Assembly (NCBI RefSeq): GCF_007971385.1
Contig: NZ_CP042434.1
Coordinates: 496,001 to 560,000 of the forward strand
Direction: 5' to 3'
Source of the DNA: Arachidicoccus ginsenosidivorans
Lineage (GTDB): Bacteria > Bacteroidota > Bacteroidia > Chitinophagales > Chitinophagaceae
Length of the DNA: 64,000 bases
Shown here: piece by piece, positions 9,087 to 19,140 of the stretch
How the letters are laid out: each line of letters starts with the position of its first letter
Numbering within the stretch: the stretch's first letter is position 1
Program-made: the position numbers and the translations under genes
Notes under the pieces: model-generated
Seen by the model: only the letters and a program-made list of their open reading frames with translations
What the model was told of the DNA's origin: nothing
Database searches by the model: none

Positions 9087-10043
9087 TTATTTGGTTTTAC
9101 CTCTTTTATCCCTGGCCATTCTGGAATAAACCGATAGACTGGGATCAAATAAGAATTTCAATAGTAATTTGGTGTAGGATTTATGAGATCCTAAATTTTC
9201 ATAATATTCCGGGGCTTCCTGATGTAATTTAGGCAACTGATTCCAGGGAACAGATGGAAAATCATGATGTTCATTATGATAACCTACATTTAGGTTAACA
9301 ACGTTCAACGGACCGTAATAGCTTTTGGTTTCCTGTTTGCCATGGGTCAGAAAATGCTCTTGGACCCAGCGAGCTCCAAGCGGATGAAGTCCTACCGAGA
9401 AAAAGAAACTGACTAACTGGTATAAGATCGCCATCCATCCCCAAAAATAGACCAAGGTGGCTACGTAAGCAATCTGGATCAACCAGTTTAAAATCGTCAT
9501 GCCATCAAGGGCTTTTATTTCTTTACTCATTCTGGCAAGCCTCGTGGCCTGGACGATGGGATAAAACAAAAGCCAGAGTCCCTTGCCGATGGTAGAGTTA
9601 CCGACAAGTTTAGCCTCCCACTCTCCTGGCATATCTGCGTCGAGGTTTACAATTCCCTGGAAAGCGTGATGTTTCAGATGGTATTTTTTAAAGGAGATAG
9701 AGCTGGCAAATACCAAGGGTAAGTTCGCAATCAGACTGGCCATGGTATTCAGGGCCCTGTTTTTAAAGATCAGATTGTGTGAACACTCATGTACACATAC
9801 AAATAAGGTATGATCTATAAAAGCGCCAATGCAATAAGCTGCCAGCAGCATCCAGTACCAGGCCACATCTTTCAGCCAATAAGCCAACATGGTCTGCAAG
9901 GCGACACAAAACAAAATAATAATAAAGGTAACTCTGTTGCGTCCGATAAAGTTTCTGATCCCAGGGTGTTTTTGGATAATTTCTTTGGTCCGAAGCTTAT
10001 GTGGTTCGCACTCATCTGACCAGGAAAACGCTTTGTTTTTCAT
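9087..10043 (-). CDS. Sphingolipid delta-4 (dihydroceramide) desaturase-like protein
   Basis: Membrane di-iron fatty-acid desaturase, 318 residues. The three histidine boxes are HECSH (85-89), HLKHH (122-126) and HNEHH (256-260). The last sits in GYHNEHHDFPSVP, followed by YYENL and YSRM near the C-terminus. These flanking motifs match eukaryotic dihydroceramide desaturase DES1 rather than bacterial acyl-lipid desaturases. The N-terminal FSW...PH segment also fits the DES1 lipid-desaturase leader. Hydrophobic segments lie at about 38-56, 60-80, 100-115 and 185-220. Bacteroidota commonly make saturated dihydroceramides, so a C4-C5 double bond in a long-chain base is a plausible product. The family call is good; the substrate is inferred. 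Confidence 0.8.
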   Translation of the reverse strand: MKNKAFSWSDECEPHKLRTKEIIQKHPGIRNFIGRNRVTFIIILFCVALQTMLAYWLKDVAWYWMLLAAYCIGAFIDHTLFVCVHECSHNLIFKNRALNTMASLIANLPLVFASSISFKKYHLKHHAFQGIVNLDADMPGEWEAKLVGNSTIGKGLWLLFYPIVQATRLARMSKEIKALDGMTILNWLIQIAYVATLVYFWGWMAILYQLVSFFFSVGLHPLGARWVQEHFLTHGKQETKSYYGPLNVVNLNVGYHNEHHDFPSVPWNQLPKLHQEAPEYYENLGSHKSYTKLLLKFLFDPSLSVYSRMARDKRGKTK

Positions 10044-10164
10044 TAATTTAAAAATATGGAGTTATGGAGAAATTTAGTTGGATTCTTTAGTTGGATTTAA
10101 TGATAAGATTTAATAAGTTTTACAATTTTATACTATATAAGTTGTTAAATACTAATTCTTTTTT

Positions 10165-11585
10165 TTATTTTGTTGAGGTTGCTTCCGATTTACCCTTCAT
10201 CCTCTGCTGCTGTTTCCAGGATTCATTGAAAGTCTTTTGACTAAAATTCAGCGCTCCTCTGTATTCAGTCCAGTCCGTAAAAATCCGGTTAACCATTTTA
10301 TTTTTTAGTTGCCCATTTCCTAAATTCATTAAACGGCGATGCAGGCTTACTGTCTTCCAGGCCTTCCAGGCCATTTTCTCGGCCATAGTATTATCTCCTT
10401 CCTTAACTGCTTCATGACGATTGATCAACAGTAGTTCGTGAATATCGATTCTAACCGGACAGACTTCGGTACAATTGCCACAAAGTGAAGAAGCATAACT
10501 CAAGTGGTTATATTCTTTCATGCCTTTTAAATGGGGCGTAATAACTGAACCAATTGGCCCGCTATAAGTAGTCTCATAGGCATGGCCACCAATATTTTTA
10601 TAAATCGGACAGGCATTCAGGCAGGCACCGCATCTGATACAATATAGCGCCTGTCTGGATTCGGGCTTTTTAAGCATATTGGTTCGGCCATTATCCAGCA
10701 AAATCACATACATTTCCTCGGGGCCGTCTGTCTCATTTGCTTGTTTTGGCCCCGTGATCAATGTATTATAGGAGGTTACCTTCTGCCCCGTACCAAAGGT
10801 GGAGAGCATAGGCCAAAACAAGGACAAATCCTGCAAAGTCGGAATCACCTTTTCGATGCCCACAACAACAATATGGGTTTTAGGGAAAGCGGTGGTAAGT
10901 CTTGCATTGCCTTCATTTTCAGTAATAGCGATTCCCCGATGTCAGCAATTATAAAATTAGCCCCCGTAATGCCCACCTCAGCTTGGGTAAACTTGTCTCG
11001 CAATTGATGACGGGCAAAAATAGTGAGTTGCTCAGGAGGCATATTTGCCGGCGCACCCAGTTTATCGGTAAATAGCCGGGCAATCTGCTCTTTGTTTTTA
11101 TGCATGGCCGGCGTCACAATATGATAAGGCGGTTCGCCGTCAAGTTGCTGGATATATTCTCCCAGGTCCGTCTCCACGCTCTCGATACCATTTTGCTGTA
11201 AAAAAGCATTCAGATGGATCTCTTCTGTCACCATGCTTTTACTCTTTACGACCGTCTTACACTCTTTTAATTGGCAAATCTCTCCGATTGCAGCCAAGGC
11301 CTGGGCCGTATCTTCTGCCCACAAGACTTTGGCGCCTCTGGACGAAATCTGCTTTTCAAAATTAAGTAAAGACTCGTCAAGATGTTCCACAGCCTGCCAT
11401 TTGGCATTTTTGGCTAATTGACGGGCGCTTTCAATATCATAAAATTGCGTCTTGCCTCTGGGTACAGCCGCATTGTATTTGGATATATTAAAATTGATGG
11501 TCTGGCGATGGCTCATATCGCCAGCTTTCACGGCCGCTTTGGCCATAAATGATGCTGCTTGTTCGTTCATCGGGTACTTGTTCAC
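10165..11585 (-). CDS. lutB: Lactate utilization protein B (LutB), one-base frameshift
   Basis: Iron-sulfur subunit of the LutABC L-lactate dehydrogenase complex, 473 residues once repaired. The N-terminal LUD domain is followed by ferredoxin-like cysteines (CIRCGACLNACPIYK and CGNCTEVCPVRID). The frame breaks at a C4 run (10934-10937; G4 on the coding strand). Restoring a fifth base gives ADIGGIAITENEGNA, the family-typical sequence, and one continuous protein. lutA and lutC are not beside it here. The break is more likely a consensus error than a true mutation. Confidence 0.85.
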
Positions 11586-12059
11586 TCACTTTACGGTTCA
11601 CTCACTGGAGCGCGATCTATATAATAACAATAGAACGCTTTTAATTCTCGCTCAAGATACAAAAATCTGAAAAAATCGGGCCTAATTTCTCTAATCTGAA
11701 AAAAATAACAACAACTCAGACAATGAAACGACCTGAAGACAGCAAAAAACACATTTTCTACCCCAAAGAAATGGGTCAAATATGTCATACATATTATAAT
11801 GCCTGGCCTTAAAATCTTCGGGTTAGGGATCAAAACACAAAGCGGCCAATTTTCTACTAAATTGGTGGATTTTAGCGCTTTCTGGCCTCAAAATTATAGT
11901 ATATTGTCCATGATATAATAGAATTATAGCAGTCCTTTAACACTTACACCCGCTTTTATCCTAATAGAAACGTTTGCGTTTTAACATGAAAGTCTTTCAA
12001 GTTCAAGTAACTTTGCTGCTTCTTATTAAAATATATCACAATATTACAATTAATACATC
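11586..12059. other. Divergent intergenic region lutB / icd
   Basis: A 474-base gap between divergent genes with no convincing gene. An 80-codon minus-strand frame (11591-11833) looks random. A -7-like box TAACTTTG is at 12008-12015, 45 bases before the isocitrate dehydrogenase start. No matching -33 TTTG lies at the usual distance. Confidence 0.5.
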
Positions 12060-13514
12060 ATGATTGAAATAGCTGTAGCAAAAGGTGACGGAATCGGTCC
12101 GGAGATTATGGAGGCGGTTCTACACATTTTTAAGGCTGCCGGTGCCCCATTAAACTATCAGTTTGTTGAAATGGGTAAATGGGTATTTGATAAAGGATTT
12201 GGCAATGGAATGACCCCGGAAGCTAAATCTACCATAGAGCAATTGGGCATCCTTTTCAAAGGCCCTATGGAAACCCCAAAAGGGAAAGGCGTCAAAAGCA
12301 TAAATGTTACTGCCAGAAAAACCTGGAACACCTATGCAAACAAAAGAACCTTCCAGACCTTGCACGGCGTAAACACCGTATTTAGCAAAGCTGGTATTCC
12401 AATTGACTTAACGGTTGTACGTGAAAATATTGAAGATACTTATGGAGGAATCGAGCATCAGTTAACAGAGGATGTGGCCATTAGCCGTCGTATTATTACC
12501 CGTCCTGGCAGTGAACAGGTTATCCGCTACGCTTTTGAAATGGCCCGCCAGAAAAAAGCGCGTCGTGTGACTTGTGTTCATAAAGCCAATATCATGAAGA
12601 TCACAGACGGCATGTTCTTAAACACCTTTCATAAGATCGCACAGCAATACCCTGAGCTGACAGTAGATGACATCATCGTAGATGACCTTTGCATGAAAAT
12701 GGTTACACGACCCGAGTCTTTTGATGTACTGGTACTAACCAATCTGCAAGGTGATATCGTCAGTGACCTTTGTGCAGGACTGATAGGCGGTCTGGGCTTT
12801 GCACCAAGTGCTAATATCGGAGACAATATCTGTATTTTTGAGGCCGTTCATGGTACTGCACCTGACATAGCTGGTAAAAATATAGCCAACCCCACCGCTC
12901 TTCTGCTAAGTGGTATTGCCATGTTGCAACACCTGGGGCTTAACGCCACAGCTGCTAAAATAGAAAATGCACTTTTATATACCTTAGAACAGGGATTCCA
13001 TACAGGAGATTTTGGTGATAAGGCTACCGCTGCGCTGAACACCACAGCATTTGCAGAAAAAATCATTGCGCATTTTGGTAAAACACCTAAAACTGGCGCA
13101 AAAACAGCCGTTGCGGACCAACCCATTAAAATTGAAGTGCCTCAATTACAGGAAAACCTGCTGCTACATGCTAAAGAGCCCGTCACTAAAACACTGGCTG
13201 GTGTAGATTTCTTTATTGATAGCACCGCTCAGCCAGGTGAAATCGCTGCATTGGCTCAAAAATACAGTACAGCAGACCTGCCATTGATTAATATCAGTAA
13301 CCGTGGTACGCAGGTTTGGCCGGAAGGCAGCAAATTTACCGTACTGGTGGATAATTATACGCTGCGTTTTGAAGCGACTGAAGGTCAGGCGGTTACTCAG
13401 CAGACGATTATTGACCTTTATACAAAGCTTGCGAACGAGTTTCAGATAACTTCTGTGGAAACCCTCCTTGAAATCAACGGCCAGAAAGTATACAGCCTGG
13501 CCCAAGGTCAGTAA
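12060..13514 (+). CDS. icd: NADP-dependent isocitrate dehydrogenase (Thermus-type, extended)
   Basis: Isocitrate/isopropylmalate dehydrogenase family, 484 residues, catalysing isocitrate to 2-oxoglutarate. Visible are GDGIGPEI (9-16), the substrate loop with VRENIEDTYGGIEH (about 119-132) and the metal-binding region DLCMKMVTRPESFDV...TNLQGDIVSDL. The nucleotide-binding motif is FEAVHGTAPDIAGKNIANPTA. After about residue 340 a linker leads to a separate C-terminal domain of some 130 residues. The overall length is close to Thermus-type NADP-ICDH (about 496). The assignment over isopropylmalate dehydrogenase rests on this extra domain. Confidence 0.88.
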   Translation: MIEIAVAKGDGIGPEIMEAVLHIFKAAGAPLNYQFVEMGKWVFDKGFGNGMTPEAKSTIEQLGILFKGPMETPKGKGVKSINVTARKTWNTYANKRTFQTLHGVNTVFSKAGIPIDLTVVRENIEDTYGGIEHQLTEDVAISRRIITRPGSEQVIRYAFEMARQKKARRVTCVHKANIMKITDGMFLNTFHKIAQQYPELTVDDIIVDDLCMKMVTRPESFDVLVLTNLQGDIVSDLCAGLIGGLGFAPSANIGDNICIFEAVHGTAPDIAGKNIANPTALLLSGIAMLQHLGLNATAAKIENALLYTLEQGFHTGDFGDKATAALNTTAFAEKIIAHFGKTPKTGAKTAVADQPIKIEVPQLQENLLLHAKEPVTKTLAGVDFFIDSTAQPGEIAALAQKYSTADLPLINISNRGTQVWPEGSKFTVLVDNYTLRFEATEGQAVTQQTIIDLYTKLANEFQITSVETLLEINGQKVYSLAQGQ

Positions 13515-13560
13515 CCAGGGCATTAATAAATATGACTTAACCATCGTTAAGCAACATCAT

Positions 13561-13610
13561 ATAAATAAAAACGCTGTCTGTATTACAATACAGACAGCGT
13601 TTTTATTTAT
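13561..13610. terminator. Bidirectional terminator after icd
   Basis: A perfect 24-base inverted repeat (13561-13584 with 13587-13610) has a 2-base loop. T-rich ends on both strands allow it to stop icd. It can also catch transcripts of the convergent aldo/keto reductase. Confidence 0.88.
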
Positions 13611-13732
13611 TGTATAACAGTAGGTATTGGAAATTATAGATTCGGTTTTGACCTAATCGCTTCAGATTACCTATCCTTACTTTCTGTAATCCTATCGCTA
13701 ATCTAAATCTGGTCCCACTGTAATAATACTAC

Positions 13733-14713
13733 CTACTTCTCATTATTGTAGGTCATTTTACCTGACAGTTCCGTTAACCGATCAATATCTTCTTGTTCAA
13801 TCCTTGCGGCCAGATCCGGCACAGAGGCAAGTATATCCAGATGCGCCTCTTTGGTGGCACTGGACAAGGGCGCACCAACCATGGGGGTGAATAGTAGCCA
13901 GGCCATGGCTACAGCCGCAGGCGTCGTTTGATATTTATCTGCCAGCTGCTGCAAAACATCTACAATCATTAATCCCTCAGGTGTCAGATATTTTTTTACA
14001 TGTAATCCCCGGATACTTTGTTCCAGATCTGATATGGTGTGGTATTTGCCCGTCAGAAAACCACCAGCCAGTGACCAGTAAGGAAAAACCGTTAGGTTGT
14101 AATGAGCAGCTATTTGCTGCAGGTCGCTATCATATCCTGCCCGTTCCACCAGGTTATAATGCGGTTGCAACGCCTGATAAGCAGGGTAGCTTCCTGTTTT
14201 AGCCAGTTCCAATGAAGCTTTCAATCTATCTGCAGGCACATTTGAGGCCGCTATATAACGCACTTTGCCAGCGTCAATTAACTGTTTAAAAGCCCCCAGC
14301 GTTTCTTCTAGCGGCACTTCCCCTGTATCAATATGGTTATAATACAGGTCAATGGCGTCCACCTGTAATCTTTTAAGGGAATCCTCAGCTGCCCTACGGA
14401 TATAATCTGCCTTTAATCCCTTCCTGCCATCTTTAAAATCCCAACCAACTTTTGTGGCAATCACAATTTTATCCCTGTTGCCTCTGGCTCGGATCCATTT
14501 ACCAATGATCGTTTCAGATTCTCCGCCTTTGTTATTAGGGCCACCCCATACAGAATACACATCTGCTGTATCAATAAAATTAAAGCCCCTTTCCACAAAG
14601 CCATCCAAAATTTTAAAGGATTCCTGCTCACTCAGCGTCCAGCCAAATACATTGCCACCCAGATTAATGGGCATCACCTTTAATGCTGAATCGCCAATTT
14701 GAATACTATGCAT
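13733..14713 (-). CDS. Aldo/keto reductase
   Basis: NADPH-dependent oxidoreductase with a TIM-barrel fold, 326 residues from the preferred start. The family motifs are FIDTADVYS with the catalytic Asp/Tyr, IATKVGWDF with the catalytic Lys and IDLYYNH. The NADP-binding end is TPMVGAPLSSATKEAHL. I chose the ATG at 14713 (MHSIQIGDS) over one 33 bases upstream, because the extra residues MFKIKIKKSII lie before the first conserved strand. The substrate is unknown. Confidence 0.88.
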   Translation of the reverse strand: MHSIQIGDSALKVMPINLGGNVFGWTLSEQESFKILDGFVERGFNFIDTADVYSVWGGPNNKGGESETIIGKWIRARGNRDKIVIATKVGWDFKDGRKGLKADYIRRAAEDSLKRLQVDAIDLYYNHIDTGEVPLEETLGAFKQLIDAGKVRYIAASNVPADRLKASLELAKTGSYPAYQALQPHYNLVERAGYDSDLQQIAAHYNLTVFPYWSLAGGFLTGKYHTISDLEQSIRGLHVKKYLTPEGLMIVDVLQQLADKYQTTPAAVAMAWLLFTPMVGAPLSSATKEAHLDILASVPDLAARIEQEDIDRLTELSGKMTYNNEK

Positions 14714-14995
14714 AATTATTGATTTTTTTATTTTGATTTTAAACAAAGCCTTTAAAAAAGGACCTTAAAGGTAAATGAGATCGCCCAAAACCTACTGTCA
14801 TTAAAATGTTATAACTCGATTTACCAAAAGATAGCCAGTTTCGGTAAATGATTCGGCGAGCGTTTAGGCGAGTGGTTTGGCTAATTTTCAGGATCTATTG
14901 ACCTTTGTTTTATAGTGGCAGCACAAACAGCAAGTTGCTGAACAATCGAGCTTAATTGGCCCAGTAATAACCTGGTTTAAAATATACAATAGACA

Positions 14996-15454
14996 ATGAT
15001 TACCATTTATGCAATCCTAAAATCTGTACATATCCTGATGGCAATTATGGCCTTGGGTGCCAATCTAAGCTATCCCTTATGGCTCTATATCGGGCATAAA
15101 AACCAGAAATATCTGCCTTTTGCTTTAAATGGCATCAAGATGCTGGATGACTATATGGCCAATCCGGCCTATATACTTAGTCTGTTTACCGGTTTAGGCC
15201 TATGTTGGTATATGCACTTAAATCCATTTACAGCGTTTTGGCTCTGGGGCTCTTTGATATTATATGCATTGGCGGCAGGCACTGGCATTGCCATATACAG
15301 TCCGCTACTCAAAAAGCAGATTGCCGCCCTTGAAAGTGCAGGCAAAGACAGCCCCCTTTACCAAAGGCTAAATAAAAAAGGAATTTATACTGGCATTTTT
15401 ATATTTCTGTTAGCCTTTGCCATCATTTTACTCATGGTAGCGAAGCCTGCATAA
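14996..15454 (+). CDS. DUF2269-like integral membrane protein
   Basis: Small membrane protein of 152 residues with four hydrophobic segments (about 4-28, 55-72, 78-100, 130-149). The N-terminal pattern (KSVHILMAIMALGANLSYPLW) and histidine position resemble DUF2269 proteins. No function is known. It is followed by a strong hairpin, so it is probably monocistronic. Confidence 0.7.
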   Translation: MITIYAILKSVHILMAIMALGANLSYPLWLYIGHKNQKYLPFALNGIKMLDDYMANPAYILSLFTGLGLCWYMHLNPFTAFWLWGSLILYALAAGTGIAIYSPLLKKQIAALESAGKDSPLYQRLNKKGIYTGIFIFLLAFAIILLMVAKPA

Positions 15455-15530
15455 TAATTTAATCATGCAATAACTTTTTGATCACTGGTCAAGTGCCTTT
15501 GACATGCCCAAATGATCAATGCTCAAGCAA

Positions 15531-15563
15531 AACGGACTATTCAACTCCATTGAATAGTCCGTT
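15531..15563 (+). terminator. Hairpin after the DUF2269-like gene
   Basis: A perfect 14-base stem (15531-15544 with 15550-15563) has a 5-base loop. Only a weak T tract (CCCGTTT) follows. The left arm CGGACTATTCAA recurs exactly in the hairpin at 17434. Confidence 0.65.
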
Positions 15564-15761
15564 CCCGTTTAACCCCCAGTTTCCCCCCTCCCTTCAACAT
15601 GTTATCTCAGCCACCCTGCTTCAACTACAGGTAGACACAGCACTCAAAACATCCACAGATAATCTACAGAACGCCACCTTACATTTCTTACCAAATGGTA
15701 ATTGTGAACTCCTGCAACTTCCAGTTCTTTGTGTATAACAATAAAAAATAAACAGCAAACA

Positions 15762-16779
15762 ATGAACAATCAAAAGTATTACTGACAGGCATCACTGGAT
15801 TTTTAGGTTCACATACCGCCATTCAGCTTCTAAACAAGGGCTATCTCGTTACCGGAACTTTGCGAGATAAAAACAGGATTAATTCCATCCGGGAAATCAT
15901 TGGACAACACACGCCCAACGTGCACAACCTGACTATTGAGGTAGCTGACCTAGATGATAGTAAGGTCTGGAAAAAATTAGTCCAAAATATGGACTTTATC
16001 CAGCATATTGCCTCCCCTTTTCCACGGATACTACCCAAACATGAAAATGAGCTTATCCTGCCCGCCAAAAACGGCACATTAAATATCCTCAAAGCCGCCA
16101 GTGAGGCAAAAGTAAAACGAGTGGTTATGGTATCTTCCTTAGCCGCCGTCATATACGGTAAGTCAAAAAAAGACCGTAATAACGTATTTAATGAAGCGGA
16201 CTGGACCGATGAAACCAATAAACAGGATACGGCGCCTTATATGAGGAGTAAAACCATCGCAGAAAAAGCGGCCTGGGAATACCTTGAGCAAAATAATACT
16301 GGATTGGAGCTGACAACCGTATTACCTGGAGCGATATTAGGCCCTGTCCTTGAAAAAGACTTTGGCACATCCGCTAACATTGTGATTAGTATTCTAAACG
16401 GCAGTTTACCTGCCACCCCAAAAATCGGATTTGATATTATAGATGTCCGCTCTGTGGCCGAGTTACTTATACTGGCCATGGAAATGCCCCAATCTGCTGG
16501 TAAAAGGTACATCGCTTCTGCCGGCTATCTAAGTTTTGCGCAAATAGCCAAAATCCTGAAACAACAATATCCAGGAAGGAAAATCTCCACCAGGGAACTG
16601 CCCAACTGTGCTACGAGAATATTCTCGTTATATGAGAAAAATCTCAAACCCATTTTACTGGATCTGGGAATAAAAGAAAGACCTATATTTATAAAGCAAT
16701 CAATGAATTAAATTGGCAGCCACGACCGGTTAATGAAGCCATTATAAGTTGTGCCCAAAGTGTTATTCAAAATAAATAG
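15762..16779 (+). CDS. NAD-dependent epimerase/dehydratase, two one-base frameshifts
   Basis: Extended short-chain dehydrogenase of the dihydroflavonol-reductase-like group, 339 residues after repair. The Rossmann motif is TGITGFLGSH. The catalytic Ser is in VMVSSLAAVI and the YxxxK-like motif is YMRSKTIAEKA. Two A4 runs each lack one base. At 15772-15775 the error separates the ATG (15762) from the Rossmann strand. At 16672-16675 it hides the C-terminus ELNWQPRPVNEAI. Both repairs give family-typical sequence. Substrate unknown. A Crp-type regulator follows, its start overlapping or abutting this stop. Confidence 0.82.
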
Positions 16780-16789
16780 TCAGGTAAAA

Positions 16790-17362
16790 TTGGAAAAATT
16801 AAAATCAATATTAAGTTTTGGCGGGATTCTTTCAAAAGATGAGATTGATTACATCTCCTCCTATTTCACCTATAATAAACTCAAAGCCAATGATCATTTT
16901 CTGGAATTTCAAAAAGTGGCGCATGAAATTGCCTTTGTAGAAACTGGGATTCTGCGGGTTTATTCGCTGGATCCTGAGGGCAATGATATAACGAAACATT
17001 TTATTTCAGAAAACCAGTTTTTCGTTGACCTGGAGAGTTATTATACAGGGAAGCCTGCTACTGAAGCCTTCCAGGCAGTCGTCGCTTCTGAACTCATGAC
17101 CATTCATAAAAGTATTATTGAGCAGTTAAGTAATGAGATCCCCAACTTCTATATTTTCATCAAAACTGTTACCGAGGTGGCATTACTAAGTAAAATCAAG
17201 AATAATGACTTTTTGCATTTTGGGCATGCCAAAACCAGATACCTGGAATTTATAAAGCGCTATCCATTATTAGTGCAACAAGTTCCCCAACAATATATTG
17301 CTTCCTACTTAAAAATAACCCCACAGTCTTTAAGTCGCATCAGAAAAGAATTAACCCAATAA
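16790..17362 (+). CDS. Crp/Fnr family transcriptional regulator
   Basis: Cyclic-nucleotide-binding-domain regulator of about 190 residues. It has a cupin-like N-terminal half (FVETGILRVYSLDPEGND, FVDLESYYTG) and a C-terminal winged helix (QYIASYLKITPQSLSRIRKEL). This layout is the common Bacteroidota Crp-like type, with no fixed ligand. No ATG is available. I prefer the TTG at 16790 (MEKLKSILSFGG); an upstream GTG at 16751 would add 13 poorly conserved residues encoded within the epimerase end. It probably regulates the preceding epimerase or itself. Confidence 0.8.
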   Translation: MEKLKSILSFGGILSKDEIDYISSYFTYNKLKANDHFLEFQKVAHEIAFVETGILRVYSLDPEGNDITKHFISENQFFVDLESYYTGKPATEAFQAVVASELMTIHKSIIEQLSNEIPNFYIFIKTVTEVALLSKIKNNDFLHFGHAKTRYLEFIKRYPLLVQQVPQQYIASYLKITPQSLSRIRKELTQ

Positions 17363-17433
17363 ATATCCTCACCAAAAAGCAATACAAAACCAGATAGGTG
17401 ATCCGCTTAACCGTTAATAGGTGAATACCAAAT

Positions 17434-17471
17434 AGAATCGGACTATTCAAAGTATTGAATAATCCGATTCT
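17434..17471. terminator. Hairpin between crp-type gene and bioB
   Basis: A 17-base stem (17434-17450 with 17455-17471, one G-U) has loop AGTA. It serves the convergent regulator gene and bioB. Its core shares the 12-base arm CGGACTATTCAA with the hairpin at 15531. Confidence 0.75.
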
Positions 17472-17497
17472 ATTTAACGTAATGATATCTAACAGTC

Positions 17498-18649
17498 TTA
17501 TTCAGATTTTGTTTCTACCAGGGCCTCATCAGAACCGTTGATCGTTCCTGCAGCTTTGGCCAATTCATTGCGCTCAATTTTATGCCCGGGCCTACTCCAC
17601 TTAGGACGCTCTCCCAGTGCATGTACCTCAGCATCCTTCGCCTCAACAACAGGTCTTTGAGGATGTTTTTCAAAAGGTGCTTGTGGCACGATGCCTAACT
17701 GATCAAATAATTGTTTATCCTGATGGATATCCGGATTGGGGGTTGTCAGCAATTTATCGCCTGCAAAAATAGAATTGGCACCCGCCAGAAAGCAAAGGGC
17801 CTGGCCTTCTTGTGACATACTGGTTCTGCCTGCAGACAGTCTGACCTGGGTCGTAGGGATAACGATTCTGGCAGTGGCCACCATACGCACCATTTCAAAA
17901 ATGGAAACGGGCTTTTGATCTTCCAGCGGCGTGCCTTCCACTGCCACCAGTGCATTAATCGGTACACTCTCCGGTTGGGGATACATATTGGCCAGTATAC
18001 GCAACATATCGCACCTGTCCTCTATTGTTTCGCCCATACCAATAATGCCACCTGAACACACTGTAATGGAAGTCTTGCGTACATTATCAATAGTTTCCAG
18101 ACGATCTTCAAAGCCTCTGGTAGAAATAACTTCCTTATAATAATCCTCTGAACTGTCTATATTGTGGTTATAGGCATAAAGACCTGCTTCCTCCAAACGC
18201 TTTGCCTGATTTTCGGTGAGCATGCCAAGGGTACAACAAACCTCCATATCCAGTTTGGTCACTGTACGAACCATTTCCAGTACCTGGTCAAATTCTTCCC
18301 CATCCTTTACATTACGCCAGGCAGCTCCCAGGCACACCCTGGAAATCCCATGTTGTTTTGCACGCAGCGCCTGCGCCTTGACCTGATGGACAGGTAATAG
18401 CTCATGAATCTTCACTTCCGTATGATACCTGGCCGCCTGTGGGCAATAGCCACAGTCCTCCGGACAGCCGCCCGTCTTTATAGAAATAAGTGAACTGATC
18501 TGCACTTTATTTGGATCGTGATGTTCCCGGTGAACACTAGCCGCTTCATATACTAATTCCAAAAACGGTTTATTATAGAGGGAAAGAATCTGCTGCTTTG
18601 TCCAGGTTTTTCTTGTCTGGTTATCGCTAAATGTATGATTGTCTGTCAT
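17498..18649 (-). CDS. bioB: Biotin synthase
   Basis: Radical-SAM enzyme converting dethiobiotin to biotin, 383 residues from the preferred start. The radical-SAM cluster motif CPEDCGYC has its cysteines at 62, 66 and 69. The later family cysteines (CLGAAWR, EVCCTLGML) and YNHNIDSSEDYY are present, as is the RLSAGR arginine site. The ATG at 18649 is preferred over 18697 because a -7-like TACATTTG (complement of 18654-18661) lies just upstream of it. No other bio genes are adjacent. Confidence 0.95.
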   Translation of the reverse strand: MTDNHTFSDNQTRKTWTKQQILSLYNKPFLELVYEAASVHREHHDPNKVQISSLISIKTGGCPEDCGYCPQAARYHTEVKIHELLPVHQVKAQALRAKQHGISRVCLGAAWRNVKDGEEFDQVLEMVRTVTKLDMEVCCTLGMLTENQAKRLEEAGLYAYNHNIDSSEDYYKEVISTRGFEDRLETIDNVRKTSITVCSGGIIGMGETIEDRCDMLRILANMYPQPESVPINALVAVEGTPLEDQKPVSIFEMVRMVATARIVIPTTQVRLSAGRTSMSQEGQALCFLAGANSIFAGDKLLTTPNPDIHQDKQLFDQLGIVPQAPFEKHPQRPVVEAKDAEVHALGERPKWSRPGHKIERNELAKAAGTINGSDEALVETKSE

Positions 18650-18943
18650 GGAACAAATGTAGGGAGTTTTGTAATTCAAGACATATATTTTCAACAATTA
18701 TTCCCATTTAAAAACCTTATATCCATACCGCTTTAAAACCTGAAGCTATATCCCCATGAGCATTTTATTTGTTGTCCCTTGATTAAGTAAAAAAACTACA
18801 CAAAGCGACTTATATGAGGCGCCAAATATCAGTCACGAAAGAAAATTATGCCAATAATTGAAAAAATATTTCGACATAATTAATTAAATTACAATCATTT
18901 AGTTAAAAATAAATTCTATTAGTCTACAATTTTAGTAGATTTA

Positions 18944-18974
18944 TTTGGTCAGCAATTAAAAGGCCCTATTTTTG
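18944..18974 (+). promoter_or_regulatory. Strong Bacteroidota promoter
   Basis: TTTG (18944-18947), exactly 19 bases, TATTTTTG (18967-18974): a perfect consensus. Transcription should begin near 18981, giving a leader of about 160 bases before the 86-codon gene at 19141. The region 18650-18940 shows nothing recognisable. Confidence 0.8.
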
Positions 18975-19140
18975 TATCCGCATCAAGAAGTTAAGCAGTT
19001 ATTTTTAACGCCAACCGAGCGAGAAAAGCTACGGTGGTCAAAGGATGAGGGTTTTAGAAACCAAAAAAGTTGAAAAGTCCAACGATTTAAACAGCAATTT
19101 TCTTTGATGCAATATTTTTTAACTATAAAAATTTATTGCA

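Noticed and set aside
11591..11833. 80-codon minus-strand open frame upstream of lutB
   Set aside because: It has no motif, an aromatic-rich random product, and lies in a divergent promoter region.
15478..15738. 86-codon plus-strand open frame
   Set aside because: It begins just before and runs through the hairpin at 15531-15563, lacks an ATG and has a random-looking product.
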